DNA of 23,249 bases, from positions 3,241 to 26,489 of IMG/VR virus record IMGVR_UViG_3300037963_005536. One strand, given 5' to 3'. Of this stretch, positions 6,388 to 12,174 are shown one piece after another. The notes below the pieces were generated by a model. That model worked only from the letters and a program-made list of their open reading frames with translations, had not been told where the DNA came from and did no database searches. The translations under genes were made by a program, and so were the position numbers. Every line of letters begins with the position of its first letter. Position 1 is the stretch's first letter. Source of the stretch: a virus.

Positions 6388-6464
6388 GACAAAACAAAAC
6401 TAATAAAAGCTATTAAACATATGGCTATTATTAATAAATAAATAGCACTCTCCAATCTAGACAT
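6384..6464 (-). CDS. 26-residue transmembrane peptide
   Basis: MSRLESA followed by one hydrophobic helix (IYLLIIAICLIAFISFVLS) makes up the whole protein. The ATG is 1 nt beyond the stop of the upstream gene, and the TGA overlaps the next ATG, so the gene is locked into the operon on both sides. The same frame is open further upstream to 6617, but that extension overlaps a convincing gene and has poor protein character, so the short form is preferred. Confidence 0.5.
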   Translation of the reverse strand: MSRLESAIYLLIIAICLIAFISFVLS

Positions 6465-6465
6465 T

Positions 6466-6705
6466 CTAGAACAATGTGGATGGGTTGGATACCTCCTCCT
6501 CTGGGAAGTATTTCGCCAAGGCATCAAGTCTATCGTCAGCAGAAGCCAGCAATTCAAGAGCCTCATTTGCATTGTCCCAGAAGTCGCTGGTGGAGTGATC
6601 ACCAATTCCAGCTGCATTCTCAGACATGATCTCTAGACTGAGTAGGGCTTTGCTTTTGTCTGCTTCAGCCAGAGATTTCAGCATTCTATATAGTTCTGGT
6701 TTCAT
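6466..6705 (-). CDS. Small helical acidic protein, unknown function
   Basis: This 79-residue protein (MKPELYRMLKSLAEADKSKA..., with DFWDNANEALELLASADDRLDALAKYFPEEE) is acidic and looks like three amphipathic helices. There is no signal peptide or membrane segment. Its ATG overlaps the TGA of the 34-residue gene before it (ATGA), so it is the second gene of the long minus-strand operon. I do not recognise the family. Confidence 0.65.
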   Translation of the reverse strand: MKPELYRMLKSLAEADKSKALLSLEIMSENAAGIGDHSTSDFWDNANEALELLASADDRLDALAKYFPEEEVSNPSTLF

Positions 6706-6806
6706 TTTTTTTTGATGAGTTCTTCTGTGTCAATAGCGCACCCGTCTAAGCGATAGAGAAAATAATTAGCGTTATCCAGGCTGCTACAATTAATATCTAT
6801 TTGAAT
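6702..6806 (-). CDS. 34-residue peptide, apparent ATT start, first gene of the long operon
   Basis: The frame reads IQIDINCSSLDNANYFLYRL followed by DGCAIDTEELIKKK and then TGA, which overlaps the next ATG. The amino-acid make-up is protein-like. No ATG, GTG or TTG exists between the upstream in-frame stop and the end. The only sensible start is the ATT at 6806, which lies 8 nt after a near-consensus -10 box, the same spacing as the ATG starts of three other promoters in the window. It is either an AUU-initiated leaderless gene, a gene decayed at its start codon, or a non-coding leader. Confidence 0.45.
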   Translation of the reverse strand: MQIDINCSSLDNANYFLYRLDGCAIDTEELIKKK

Positions 6807-6810
6807 ACGT

Positions 6811-6823
6811 CACTATTATAGTG
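6811..6823. repeat. Palindrome CACTAT-T-ATAGTG over the -10 box
   Basis: A perfect 6+6 inverted repeat with a single central base covers the -10 box of the long minus-strand operon. It is flanked by two copies of ttgaata (6801-6807 and 6825-6831). The position suits a repressor operator. Confidence 0.45.
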
Positions 6824-6842
6824 ATTGAATATACAGAGTCAA
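6815..6842 (-). promoter_or_regulatory. Strong sigma70-like promoter for the 6806-1469 operon
   Basis: On the minus strand, TTGACT (6842-6837), a 16-bp spacer and a perfect TATAAT (6820-6815). The apparent ATT start codon lies 8 nt beyond the -10 box, so transcription should begin at or beside it. This is the only strong promoter seen before a chain of about fifteen closely packed genes. Confidence 0.7.
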
Positions 6843-6886
6843 GAGAATTTTTCAAGAATCCAGAAAAAAGTGTAACTTAGAGAGGA

Positions 6887-7171
6887 ATGTCTAGCGTTCA
6901 TACACTTCTTCAAGAAATCCATTCAAGCACGGGGGTGGAATCAGGAGATTGGAGTGGGTTTCGACATCGCGTAACAGGATATTATCTTGTAAGTGGAACA
7001 ACAACAAAAGAATTGGAAGCTTCACACTTAATAAGGGAATATAACAACCAAGTAAACTTGCGCTATAAAGCTTGGACGGGAGCTTCACCTGTGACGACAG
7101 GGCTATTCATAGAACCGTATGATGACGGATTTCGTTATTTAGGAACAGGGGGGTTTCGTGATTACCCCTAA
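6887..7171 (+). CDS. Hypothetical protein, lone + strand gene
   Basis: The 94-residue protein has GLFIEPYDDGFRYLGTGGFRDYP at its end and TGYYLVSGTTTKELEASHLIREYN in the middle, a believable small alpha-beta protein without membrane segments. GAGAGGA lies directly before the ATG, closer than an ideal Shine-Dalgarno. The stop overlaps the stop of the convergent minus-strand gene by 4 nt. It is divergent from the operon promoter at 6815-6842, so the intergenic region could be a two-way control point. No family recognised. Confidence 0.5.
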   Translation: MSSVHTLLQEIHSSTGVESGDWSGFRHRVTGYYLVSGTTTKELEASHLIREYNNQVNLRYKAWTGASPVTTGLFIEPYDDGFRYLGTGGFRDYP

Positions 7172-7701
7172 ACTTCCTCTAAGGGAATATTATACTTAGA
7201 GTAAGGCAGAAACCAATGCTCACAAGATTGAAGAACATCTTTTAGTAAAACCATTGACATCATATCTTTTCTTCCTTTGCGCCGATACCCTTTATAGAGG
7301 CATTCATCCACTCTATTTACAGTGTCTCTTAGGTCACATTTTTCTTTAGCTAGATTAAATAGGTCCACATTTTTAGCGTGAAGAAAAAAAGCCCCTAAAT
7401 CAAAAGCTATCCACAAAGGGGTTCCGTTTTCATTGCACCATCCCGTCTTTCCATTAACATTTAAAAACTCCAGTAGGATTTTACCTTCACGGGTTGAGTT
7501 TTTTAATCCTTTTAAATCAACAGTTTCACCGTTTACTACAAAGTCTACATGACCTATGTCTTGGTTTTTTCCCGTCTTTTTAATAGTTAAACCCGCACAA
7601 AGGCACGAATGATGATATCTCTCCGTAGATTCATCCATTAATTTTTGAGTATGGGCTACATGTGTAGAACCCGATAAACCCTTCGCCTTATCTGATATCA
7701 T
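7168..7701 (-). CDS. PD-(D/E)XK-type nuclease-like phage protein
   Basis: In this 177-residue protein, HVDFVVNGETVDLKGLKN places Asp53 and Asp62-x-Lys64 in the D...(D/E)xK pattern of the PD-(D/E)XK fold. It is followed by ILLEFLNVNGKTGW and PLWIAFDL, a sequence order I recall from an unassigned phage family with VDVKG, NVxGxxGW and IAFE segments. Cys33, Cys35 and Cys89 are extra. A DNA-cleaving or DNA-end-processing role is possible. It has its own promoter 7 nt upstream of the ATG and no visible Shine-Dalgarno. It is convergent with the + strand gene at 6887-7171. Confidence 0.55.
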   Translation of the reverse strand: MISDKAKGLSGSTHVAHTQKLMDESTERYHHSCLCAGLTIKKTGKNQDIGHVDFVVNGETVDLKGLKNSTREGKILLEFLNVNGKTGWCNENGTPLWIAFDLGAFFLHAKNVDLFNLAKEKCDLRDTVNRVDECLYKGYRRKGRKDMMSMVLLKDVLQSCEHWFLPYSKYNIPLEEV

Positions 7702-7708
7702 TAATTAC

Positions 7709-7736
7709 AGTATAGAAGAATAATTGATTAAGGCAA
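7709..7736 (-). promoter_or_regulatory. Promoter for the 7701-7168 nuclease-like gene
   Basis: On the minus strand, TTGCCT (7736-7731), a 16-bp spacer and TATACT (7714-7709), then 7 nt (GTAATTA) to the ATG. The mRNA would start at or within a few bases of the start codon. It lies just after the terminator of the upstream gene, confirming a new transcription unit. Confidence 0.65.
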
Positions 7737-7749
7737 CACTAATATACGC

Positions 7750-7777
7750 CAAAACCCCCATCCCGCGCAGGATGGGG
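7750..7777 (-). terminator. Intrinsic terminator after the 7803-7994 gene
   Basis: A 9-bp perfect GC-rich stem (cccccatcc at 7754-7762 with ggatggggg at 7769-7777) with a 6-nt loop is followed, on the minus strand, by TTTT. It ends the transcript of the pyrophosphatase unit. The U-tract is short, so read-through is possible. Confidence 0.75.
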
Positions 7778-7802
7778 GAATGTCTAGGGAGTAATCCGTA
7801 GA

Positions 7803-7994
7803 TTAGTCCGTAGATTTCTGCTTGGCTTTCCCAATGTTTAACGCAGCCCAGTCAATAAATTTGTAGACTTTAGACCACAAAGACCCCTCTTTAGGGGTTG
7901 GGGTGGCAGCAGCAACGGCAGATGCAAGAGCAATTGCGGCTGTTACTACGCCAAACCAAGGGTTATCTTGAACTAGTTGAAGAATAGTGTCCAT
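7803..7994 (-). CDS. Small phage membrane protein with C-terminal basic segment
   Basis: The 63-residue protein has one hydrophobic helix (VVTAAIALASAVAAATP, about 16-32), then TPTPKEGSLWSKVYKFIDWAALNIGKAKQKSTD. I recall this plan, with an Ala-rich helix, a TPTPK turn and FIDWLALNIGKAK, in many phages close to lysis genes, sometimes called holin or left unassigned. A hairpin terminator follows 26 nt beyond the stop. A weak TAATAT lies 5 nt before the ATG, with no clear -35 box. Confidence 0.7.
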   Translation of the reverse strand: MDTILQLVQDNPWFGVVTAAIALASAVAAATPTPKEGSLWSKVYKFIDWAALNIGKAKQKSTD

Positions 7995-8063
7995 GCCACA
8001 TATTACACTAAATTAAGCAGAAGTGTGTAGCTAGATCCTTTAAATTTTGCAAAAAGAGCTAAC

Positions 8064-8624
8064 CTAAGGAAACAAAAAATGTGATTCTTCTTGTGTTTTT
8101 TTATCATCACTATGCAACCACCTTTCATGAGAATCTTCAATGATATGCATAGCGGTAGCTCGACTTTTCCACTGACCCACCCTTGTTTCTGAGTTCCTAT
8201 CTATTTTGTAGATCTTAAAAAACTGCCTATATATTTTTAAATGCTCCTCCTCTATATCTTTTAATGTTTTATATTTGTCGGCAGGTGACCAATGGGGGAC
8301 AGCAATAATCTTATTATCTACTTCCCCTCCATCTAAAAACTCCAAGACTCCTAACACCCTGCATGAGACTAAACTCCCCCTATCAATAGGATCGTGGTTA
8401 AAAACCAAAACATCCAATGGGTCGTTATCCAAGGCAATTGTCTGAGGAACAAAGCCATAATTAATTGGATATTGAAGAGATGAAACCAAACACCTTTCTA
8501 ATACAAAGATATTTAACTTTTCATCATACTCATATTTAGTATTAGTTCCCTTGGGAATCTCTACTATACAATTGAGGTGGACAAAGTTGTCGCTAGTAAT
8601 AGGAATGTCATCTACAAGATTCAT
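8064..8624 (-). CDS. ppa: Inorganic pyrophosphatase, family I
   Basis: The 186-residue enzyme hydrolyses pyrophosphate to two phosphates. The family signature DNDPLD is at 66-71, with Glu22, Lys30, Glu32, Arg44, Tyr52 and Tyr56 (QYPINYGFVP) in the expected order, and LDGGEVDNKIIAVP giving Asp98, Asp103 and Lys105 in place of the E. coli Asp97, Asp102 and Lys104. The catalytic set therefore looks complete. The C-terminal 40 residues (WKSRATAMHIIEDSHERWLHS) align with the usual C-terminal helix and extend it a little. The ATG overlaps the TGA of the preceding gene. In the phage it would pull DNA synthesis forward and use pyrophosphate released by MazG and polymerases. Confidence 0.93.
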   Translation of the reverse strand: MNLVDDIPITSDNFVHLNCIVEIPKGTNTKYEYDEKLNIFVLERCLVSSLQYPINYGFVPQTIALDNDPLDVLVFNHDPIDRGSLVSCRVLGVLEFLDGGEVDNKIIAVPHWSPADKYKTLKDIEEEHLKIYRQFFKIYKIDRNSETRVGQWKSRATAMHIIEDSHERWLHSDDKKTQEESHFLFP

Positions 8625-8761
8625 TTCATTCTACCTTGACCTCTATATTTTTTCTTATAAAGCTTGCTAGATTTATTATTAGTGTGCTTACTCTTAGAGT
8701 GAACACCTTTATTTCGAACTCTTTTTTTGAGAGAGTATGATGATGTGGATTTTTTAGCCAT
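8621..8761 (-). CDS. Small very basic phage protein
   Basis: The 46-residue protein is extremely basic, with RVRNKGVHSKSK, then NNKSSKLYKKKYRGQGR near the end. I recall short proteins ending in SKLYKKxYRGQGR from many marine phages, always unassigned. A nucleic-acid-binding or packaging role is only a guess. Its stop overlaps the pyrophosphatase ATG (ATGA), showing coupled translation. Confidence 0.75.
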   Translation of the reverse strand: MAKKSTSSYSLKKRVRNKGVHSKSKHTNNKSSKLYKKKYRGQGRMK

Positions 8762-8764
8762 ATT

Positions 8765-9055
8765 TTAAAGTAAAACGTAAGTGGGGGCAATATCTTCTAG
8801 TTCGTCACACAACCTTTCAATTTCAGTTCTATCCATTTCCTCGCTAAAACTTTTTAGTTTGCTAACTTCCCAGCAGAACTTTTGATATTCACTGCTCTGC
8901 ATTCTTTTTTCCTTGGTTTGATTATCATGGATAAAAGCATCAAAGACTTCATATCTAGTAGGATCAATACACTTTTCAATAGGGTCAAAAACAGAATGAC
9001 CCACAACATAATTGAAGATATCCTCTCTTCTTATCTTGATCTTAAGCTTGTCCAT
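8765..9055 (-). CDS. Hypothetical helical protein
   Basis: This 96-residue acidic protein begins MDKLKIKIRREDIFNYVVGH and ends with an EEMDRTEIERLCDELEDIAPTYVLL helix. No signal peptide, membrane segment or catalytic motif is visible. It leads the unit that also contains the basic 46-residue protein, pyrophosphatase and the small membrane protein, ending at the 7750-7777 terminator. Perhaps it starts from the TATAAT 6 nt upstream. I do not recognise the family. Confidence 0.65.
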   Translation of the reverse strand: MDKLKIKIRREDIFNYVVGHSVFDPIEKCIDPTRYEVFDAFIHDNQTKEKRMQSSEYQKFCWEVSKLKSFSEEMDRTEIERLCDELEDIAPTYVLL

Positions 9056-9061
9056 TTACCT

Positions 9062-9067
9062 ATTATA
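9062..9067 (-). promoter_or_regulatory. Possible -10 box before the 9055-8765 gene
   Basis: A perfect TATAAT on the minus strand lies 6 nt before the ATG, spaced like the other start-codon-proximal promoters. The hexamer 16 bp upstream (TAGATT) matches the -35 consensus poorly, so this is a weaker call. Confidence 0.35.
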
Positions 9068-9086
9068 TAGGAAACAATAGCTTAAT

Positions 9087-9707
9087 CTACAGAATTCTTA
9101 TTCTACTGCGAATTTTTGAAACGTGGCGGTTTTTTTCTAAGACAGAACCGCCCTCCCTGCTGCCAGCCCCGTTGGTATTACCCTCGATAGTTTTAACGTA
9201 ACCGCTTGAATCTACATCGGCTACAGCTAAACCAATATGGGAAAAACTAAAAACAACTATGTCACCAGCTTTGATGTCTTCGTTTGTAGGCTTCCTCAAC
9301 TCTACACCATTAGTAGCTTGTTTTTTAGCCCAGTTTTCAAAGTCCCAAGCTCCAGCAGTCTGTGGACGGTTAAATGCAACAGTCTCTCCCTCTATTGATT
9401 CCCTAACTAGCCAGCATATAAACGCAGCACACCACGGCCAGCCCTTGTCAGGATCTAACCATGTGGCAGCTTTGTATTCATCAACCCTTGGCCCACAGTT
9501 ACTACCATCAACCTCAGAGACTCCTATTTCTCTCCTAGCGAGAGAGACCATTTTTTCTGGTATGGTGCTACCAGAGGCAACAGGTTCCTTGGTAGATAGT
9601 TCAGCTAAGATAGCATTCCATGTCACAGGGCCGTCTGCTCCATCAGCAGAAACACCTAAAAGCTTCTGGACAGCTTTAACTACTTCTTTTTTCCCTTTAA
9701 AATTCAT
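9087..9707 (-). CDS. Endolysin with CHAP domain
   Basis: The 206-residue lysin should cut peptidoglycan peptide or amide bonds at the end of infection. Residues 1-40 (KKEVVKAVQKLLGVSADGADGPVTWNAI) form a short peptidoglycan-binding-type helical repeat. The CHAP domain covers about 50-206, with Cys93 in WPWCAAFICWLVRE, His157 in FSFSHIGLAVAD and Glu175/Asn177 in KTIEGNTNG, the expected Cys-His-polar triad. No signal peptide is present, so it needs a holin. The ATG has the best Shine-Dalgarno in the window (AGGAGGT, 5 nt spacing) and overlaps the upstream gene by 4 nt. The catalytic domain is at the C-terminus, with cell-wall binding at the N-terminus. Confidence 0.88.
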   Translation of the reverse strand: MNFKGKKEVVKAVQKLLGVSADGADGPVTWNAILAELSTKEPVASGSTIPEKMVSLARREIGVSEVDGSNCGPRVDEYKAATWLDPDKGWPWCAAFICWLVRESIEGETVAFNRPQTAGAWDFENWAKKQATNGVELRKPTNEDIKAGDIVVFSFSHIGLAVADVDSSGYVKTIEGNTNGAGSREGGSVLEKNRHVSKIRSRIRIL

Positions 9708-10309
9708 CTACACCTCCTACTAAATGATGCACACACTGACATTACAATCGAAAGAACAACCGTTAAAATCATAAAATTTCTGTATTCATCTATTCTGCAA
9801 TATAAGTCCTCAGACTTTCTTTCATTATAATACATCTTAGTATCCATAATATTATTGATAGCCTCGATAGTTGGATCGGTCATTGTATACATGTGAGGAA
9901 TGGAAGCTTTAATACTATTAACGTCTTCTTTATTTCCCCACTCGATCAACTGACTAACATAAGAGCTTATTTTCTTCTCTTGCTCAAAAACAAAATCTGC
10001 ATACTCAGTCTCATCGGGAGTAATATCTTTCTTGTATCCCTCTAGATATTCATCTTTATTTGCGCTTTCCTCCTCTAGAACCTCAACCATTTCACTAGGA
10101 GATATAATACCGTGGGAAGTTTTTATCACAGAATCTACAATAATTACACCATACCAATCAAAGCACATTCCAATCTCCATGATAGAGGATTCTGATTGGC
10201 GAGCATTTTCTGCTAGGGTATTATTTATATCTTCTGTAAGAGTTGTTCCTCTCCAGCCAAACGTTAAACAAATTGCCGCTAGGCAATAAACTATGAACTT
10301 GGGTCTCAT
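9704..10309 (-). CDS. Two-TM protein with periplasmic helical domain, lysis cassette
   Basis: The 201-residue protein has an N-terminal hydrophobic segment (FIVYCLAAICLTFGW, about 5-19) and a C-terminal one (FMILTVVLSIVMSVCASF, about 178-195) ending in a basic RRCR. The 155 residues between are acidic and probably helical. The basic ends suggest both face the cytoplasm, with the loop in the periplasm, which resembles the topology of four-helix sensor domains. It lies between holin and endolysin, overlapping both by 4 nt, so a role in timing or inhibiting lysis (antiholin or regulator) is a fair hypothesis. I cannot name a family. Confidence 0.6.
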   Translation of the reverse strand: MRPKFIVYCLAAICLTFGWRGTTLTEDINNTLAENARQSESSIMEIGMCFDWYGVIIVDSVIKTSHGIISPSEMVEVLEEESANKDEYLEGYKKDITPDETEYADFVFEQEKKISSYVSQLIEWGNKEDVNSIKASIPHMYTMTDPTIEAINNIMDTKMYYNERKSEDLYCRIDEYRNFMILTVVLSIVMSVCASFSRRCR

Positions 10310-10623
10310 TTTTTAATAAATTTTTCTGGGTTTTTAGCAAACCTCTCCCCTAATTTAACGATACCACTAATCACCTCGGGGCTAACCACGCCAATGATAC
10401 CATAAGTAATAGCTTTCGTAAGGGAAGATACATCAGTTTGTTCTAAAATAAACCAAGCTACACCAGCGGCAATAGCTGCTGTTAATATTCGTTTTAACTG
10501 CTGTTTACATGACAGTTCATTGTCTCCCGACAAAAGCCTAGCCAACATCGCAGCAGCGCCCACCAGCGGGACTAACCATCCTCCGTTAAGAAACTCCTTT
10601 AAAATAGACTTTTCGGGTTCCAT
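10306..10623 (-). CDS. Putative phage holin (LydA-like or holin superfamily III)
   Basis: This 105-residue protein has a weak hydrophobic segment near the start (GWLVPLVGAAAMLARLL, about 15-31), a basic stretch (CKQQLKRI), a helix ILTAAIAAGVAWFILEQ at about 46-62 and a third one, ITYGIIGVVSPEVISGI, at about 72-88, and a Lys-rich tail (NPEKFIKK). Holins of this size with GWLxPLVGAxAxLAR and a VSPEVxxGI segment are familiar from lambda-like phages. It would oligomerise in the inner membrane and release the endolysin. It overlaps the next gene by 4 nt. It begins just past a terminator, so its promoter should lie within 10624-10650, where I see no clear consensus. Confidence 0.75.
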   Translation of the reverse strand: MEPEKSILKEFLNGGWLVPLVGAAAMLARLLSGDNELSCKQQLKRILTAAIAAGVAWFILEQTDVSSLTKAITYGIIGVVSPEVISGIVKLGERFAKNPEKFIKK

Positions 10624-10646
10624 GTTTCTTTATTTACACTTAATAC

Positions 10647-10673
10647 AAAAAAAGCCTCCCCAAAAAGGGAGGC
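10647..10673 (-). terminator. Intrinsic terminator of the outer-membrane protein gene
   Basis: A perfect 7-bp stem (gcctccc at 10654-10660 with gggaggc at 10667-10673) and a 6-nt loop are followed on the minus strand by seven T residues (complement of 10647-10653). It ends the transcript of the gene at 10703-11392 before the lysis cassette. On the + strand only four T follow, so it works mainly leftward. Confidence 0.85.
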
Positions 10674-10702
10674 TTTTCTTATTATTTGTTGGGGGGTTAC
10701 AA

Positions 10703-11392
10703 TCAGAATTTGTAGTTAAACCCTGCACCTACGACCCAATCGTTGTCGAGAGAGTAGGCAGATCCATCTACATCATTGTGGTTATAAGAAACTTTTGCAC
10801 CTACAGAAACATTGTTACCGAAATCATAATCAGCAGAAACCCCCACCTCTACTGCGTTGTAATCGTTAGCAATATTTACAGCAACAAATGGACTAACGGT
10901 AAGATTCTCTACAGGAACAGCAAAGTCACGGGAAACAGTGATTTCAACTCCATAAGAAGCATCGGTCCCTAGTTCATGCCAGAAAGTAGCATTCACATCT
11001 GCCCATTCATGAGAGTAGGTTAGACCAAGACCAGCTTCCTCCCAACCTCCGTAAGAAGATTCGATTTGCTGAAGATAAATCTCTGCTTCAAGGGATTGAC
11101 CAAGCACAGTTACTGGACGCGCCCAAGAAATCGAGAGGTCAGTGTCAGTTCCTCCGTCAGCATCGTAGATATCAACGCCAACCGAAGCAACCCCACCTTC
11201 AAACGAAGTGCCAAGAAGCACGGAGTAACCCAAAGAATCTTCCCTGACAGCCAACCCGCCACTAGTGGAAAGATTGCTGTAAGAAACGCTAGCATCCACA
11301 GAAATGTTTTCTGCAAGATCTACAGCGCTAATACCTGCGTTACCAATGGTAACGCCCAACATTGTTACAAGACTAAACAGTAATGTCTTCAT
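10703..11392 (-). CDS. Outer-membrane beta-barrel protein with its own promoter and terminator
   Basis: The 229-residue protein starts with a signal peptide (MKTLLFSLVTMLGVTIGNA, then G or ISA) and continues as alternating hydrophobic and polar strands with Tyr, Trp and Gly, such as VDASVSYSNLS, AEIYLQQIESSY and NNVSVGAKVSYNHND. It ends NYKF, the C-terminal Phe that marks outer-membrane barrels for the BAM machinery. The length suits an 8- to 12-strand barrel. A promoter sits right before the ATG and a strong terminator follows, so it is transcribed alone, as for a moron gene. It could block superinfection by masking a receptor, alter surface permeability, or help lysis. It could also be captured host DNA. 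No specific family is recognised. Confidence 0.8.
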   Translation of the reverse strand: MKTLLFSLVTMLGVTIGNAGISAVDLAENISVDASVSYSNLSTSGGLAVREDSLGYSVLLGTSFEGGVASVGVDIYDADGGTDTDLSISWARPVTVLGQSLEAEIYLQQIESSYGGWEEAGLGLTYSHEWADVNATFWHELGTDASYGVEITVSRDFAVPVENLTVSPFVAVNIANDYNAVEVGVSADYDFGNNVSVGAKVSYNHNDVDGSAYSLDNDWVVGAGFNYKF

Positions 11393-11400
11393 ATTTATCT

Positions 11401-11428
11401 ATTATCCAAGTTTTTGACTGGTTGTCAA
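11401..11428 (-). promoter_or_regulatory. Promoter for the outer-membrane protein gene
   Basis: On the minus strand, a perfect TTGACA (11428-11423), a 16-bp spacer and GATAAT (11406-11401), then 8 nt to the ATG at 11392. The -35 box overlaps the stop of the dCMP deaminase gene. The mRNA is predicted leaderless. Confidence 0.75.
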
Positions 11429-11865
11429 CTCAATTTTACACATTCTATGTTATAAAAGTCAAAAATCTCCAAAGCTTTCCTGTCTCGTTCATATTCCTGA
11501 CCATAAATTACCTTGGGAATGTTATAAGAGGCTATCAGGGTAGCACAGGAGGCACAAGGTAAGAGGGTAACCGCCAGTAAACCCACTTCCCCTCTTTTTA
11601 CCAAACTCAAACAGTTAGCTTCAGCATGGATCATATATGGTCTCCTGTCTCTTCTAACTGCCCAAAAAAGTTTATCTACTTTTTTACCAGCAGCTAAACC
11701 GTTGTAACCAACAGCCACCACCATATTTTCTTTATTTAAAGCACAAGCTCCAACCTTCATAAAGGGGTCTTCACTGCGTTGAGAAGCAGCCTTGGCTAAA
11801 TCCAAGGCATATTCATCCCATGAGATCCTCTCATTAGGAGGACTATGATAAACTTTTATTGCCAT
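11425..11865 (-). CDS. Deoxycytidylate (dCMP) deaminase
   Basis: The 146-residue zinc enzyme should turn dCMP into dUMP, feeding dTMP synthesis. Zinc ligands and catalytic glutamate are visible as His80-Ala-Glu82 (IHAEANCL) and Pro-Cys104-x-x-Cys107 (LLPCASCATL), and the N-terminal KVGACALNKENMVVAVGYNGL is the usual substrate-side segment. The phage-type nucleotide regulation site of T4 dCMP deaminase is not evident, and the protein is shorter. It follows the lipoprotein gene by 24 nt. The region just before the ATG has no clear Shine-Dalgarno. Related cytidine deaminases are the main alternative, but the fold order favours the dCMP type. Confidence 0.88.
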   Translation of the reverse strand: MAIKVYHSPPNERISWDEYALDLAKAASQRSEDPFMKVGACALNKENMVVAVGYNGLAAGKKVDKLFWAVRRDRRPYMIHAEANCLSLVKRGEVGLLAVTLLPCASCATLIASYNIPKVIYGQEYERDRKALEIFDFYNIECVKLS

Positions 11866-11889
11866 ATTCTAGCAACGCGACAACTATTT

Positions 11890-12174
11890 TTATTTGGAAT
11901 AGATCTCTCTTTCCAATCTGCGGTAACGAGCGTCTGAATGCCACACCTCATCAGTTTGAGGCGTATAAATACCGTCTTTCGTTTCAATCGGGCTTGCCTT
12001 CTTGAGTCTTAGAGTAGAAGGCTGATAGATGTTCAAATTGCTGACGTTCGGAAAGGAGCTGCTTCCGCAAGAGGTCAGCCCGATCAGCATTATTGTTGCC
12101 CCCGCTATCCCTAAGCTTTTCAATTTCCTTGATAAGATTGCCTTCTCTTTTGCGATGTTCATTGTAAAGATCAT
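11890..12174 (-). CDS. Lipoprotein in overlapping frame, Rz1-like outer-membrane spanin candidate
   Basis: The frame gives 94 residues with a hydrophobic segment and lipobox LIGLTSC at 30-36. Processing would leave a 59-residue lipoprotein starting CGSSS, with a Pro/Gln/Asn-rich middle and a basic C-terminus (RYRRLEREIYSK). Its start could also be Met5. About 191 nt overlap the gene at 11984-12247 in another frame, and the lipobox is encoded inside that gene. Such overlap, with a lipoprotein in the second frame, is the hallmark of Rz/Rz1 spanin pairs, which fuse inner and outer membranes in the last step of lysis. The dCMP deaminase gene follows. Confidence 0.65.
   Translation of the reverse strand: MIFTMNIAKEKAILSRKLKSLGIAGATIMLIGLTSCGSSSFPNVSNLNIYQPSTLRLKKASPIETKDGIYTPQTDEVWHSDARYRRLEREIYSK

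Noticed and set aside
6465-6617. 77-residue version of the small membrane gene at 6384
   Set aside because: The added part overlaps the better gene at 6466-6705 on the same strand and has a composition unlike a folded protein; the 26-residue form is coupled on both sides.
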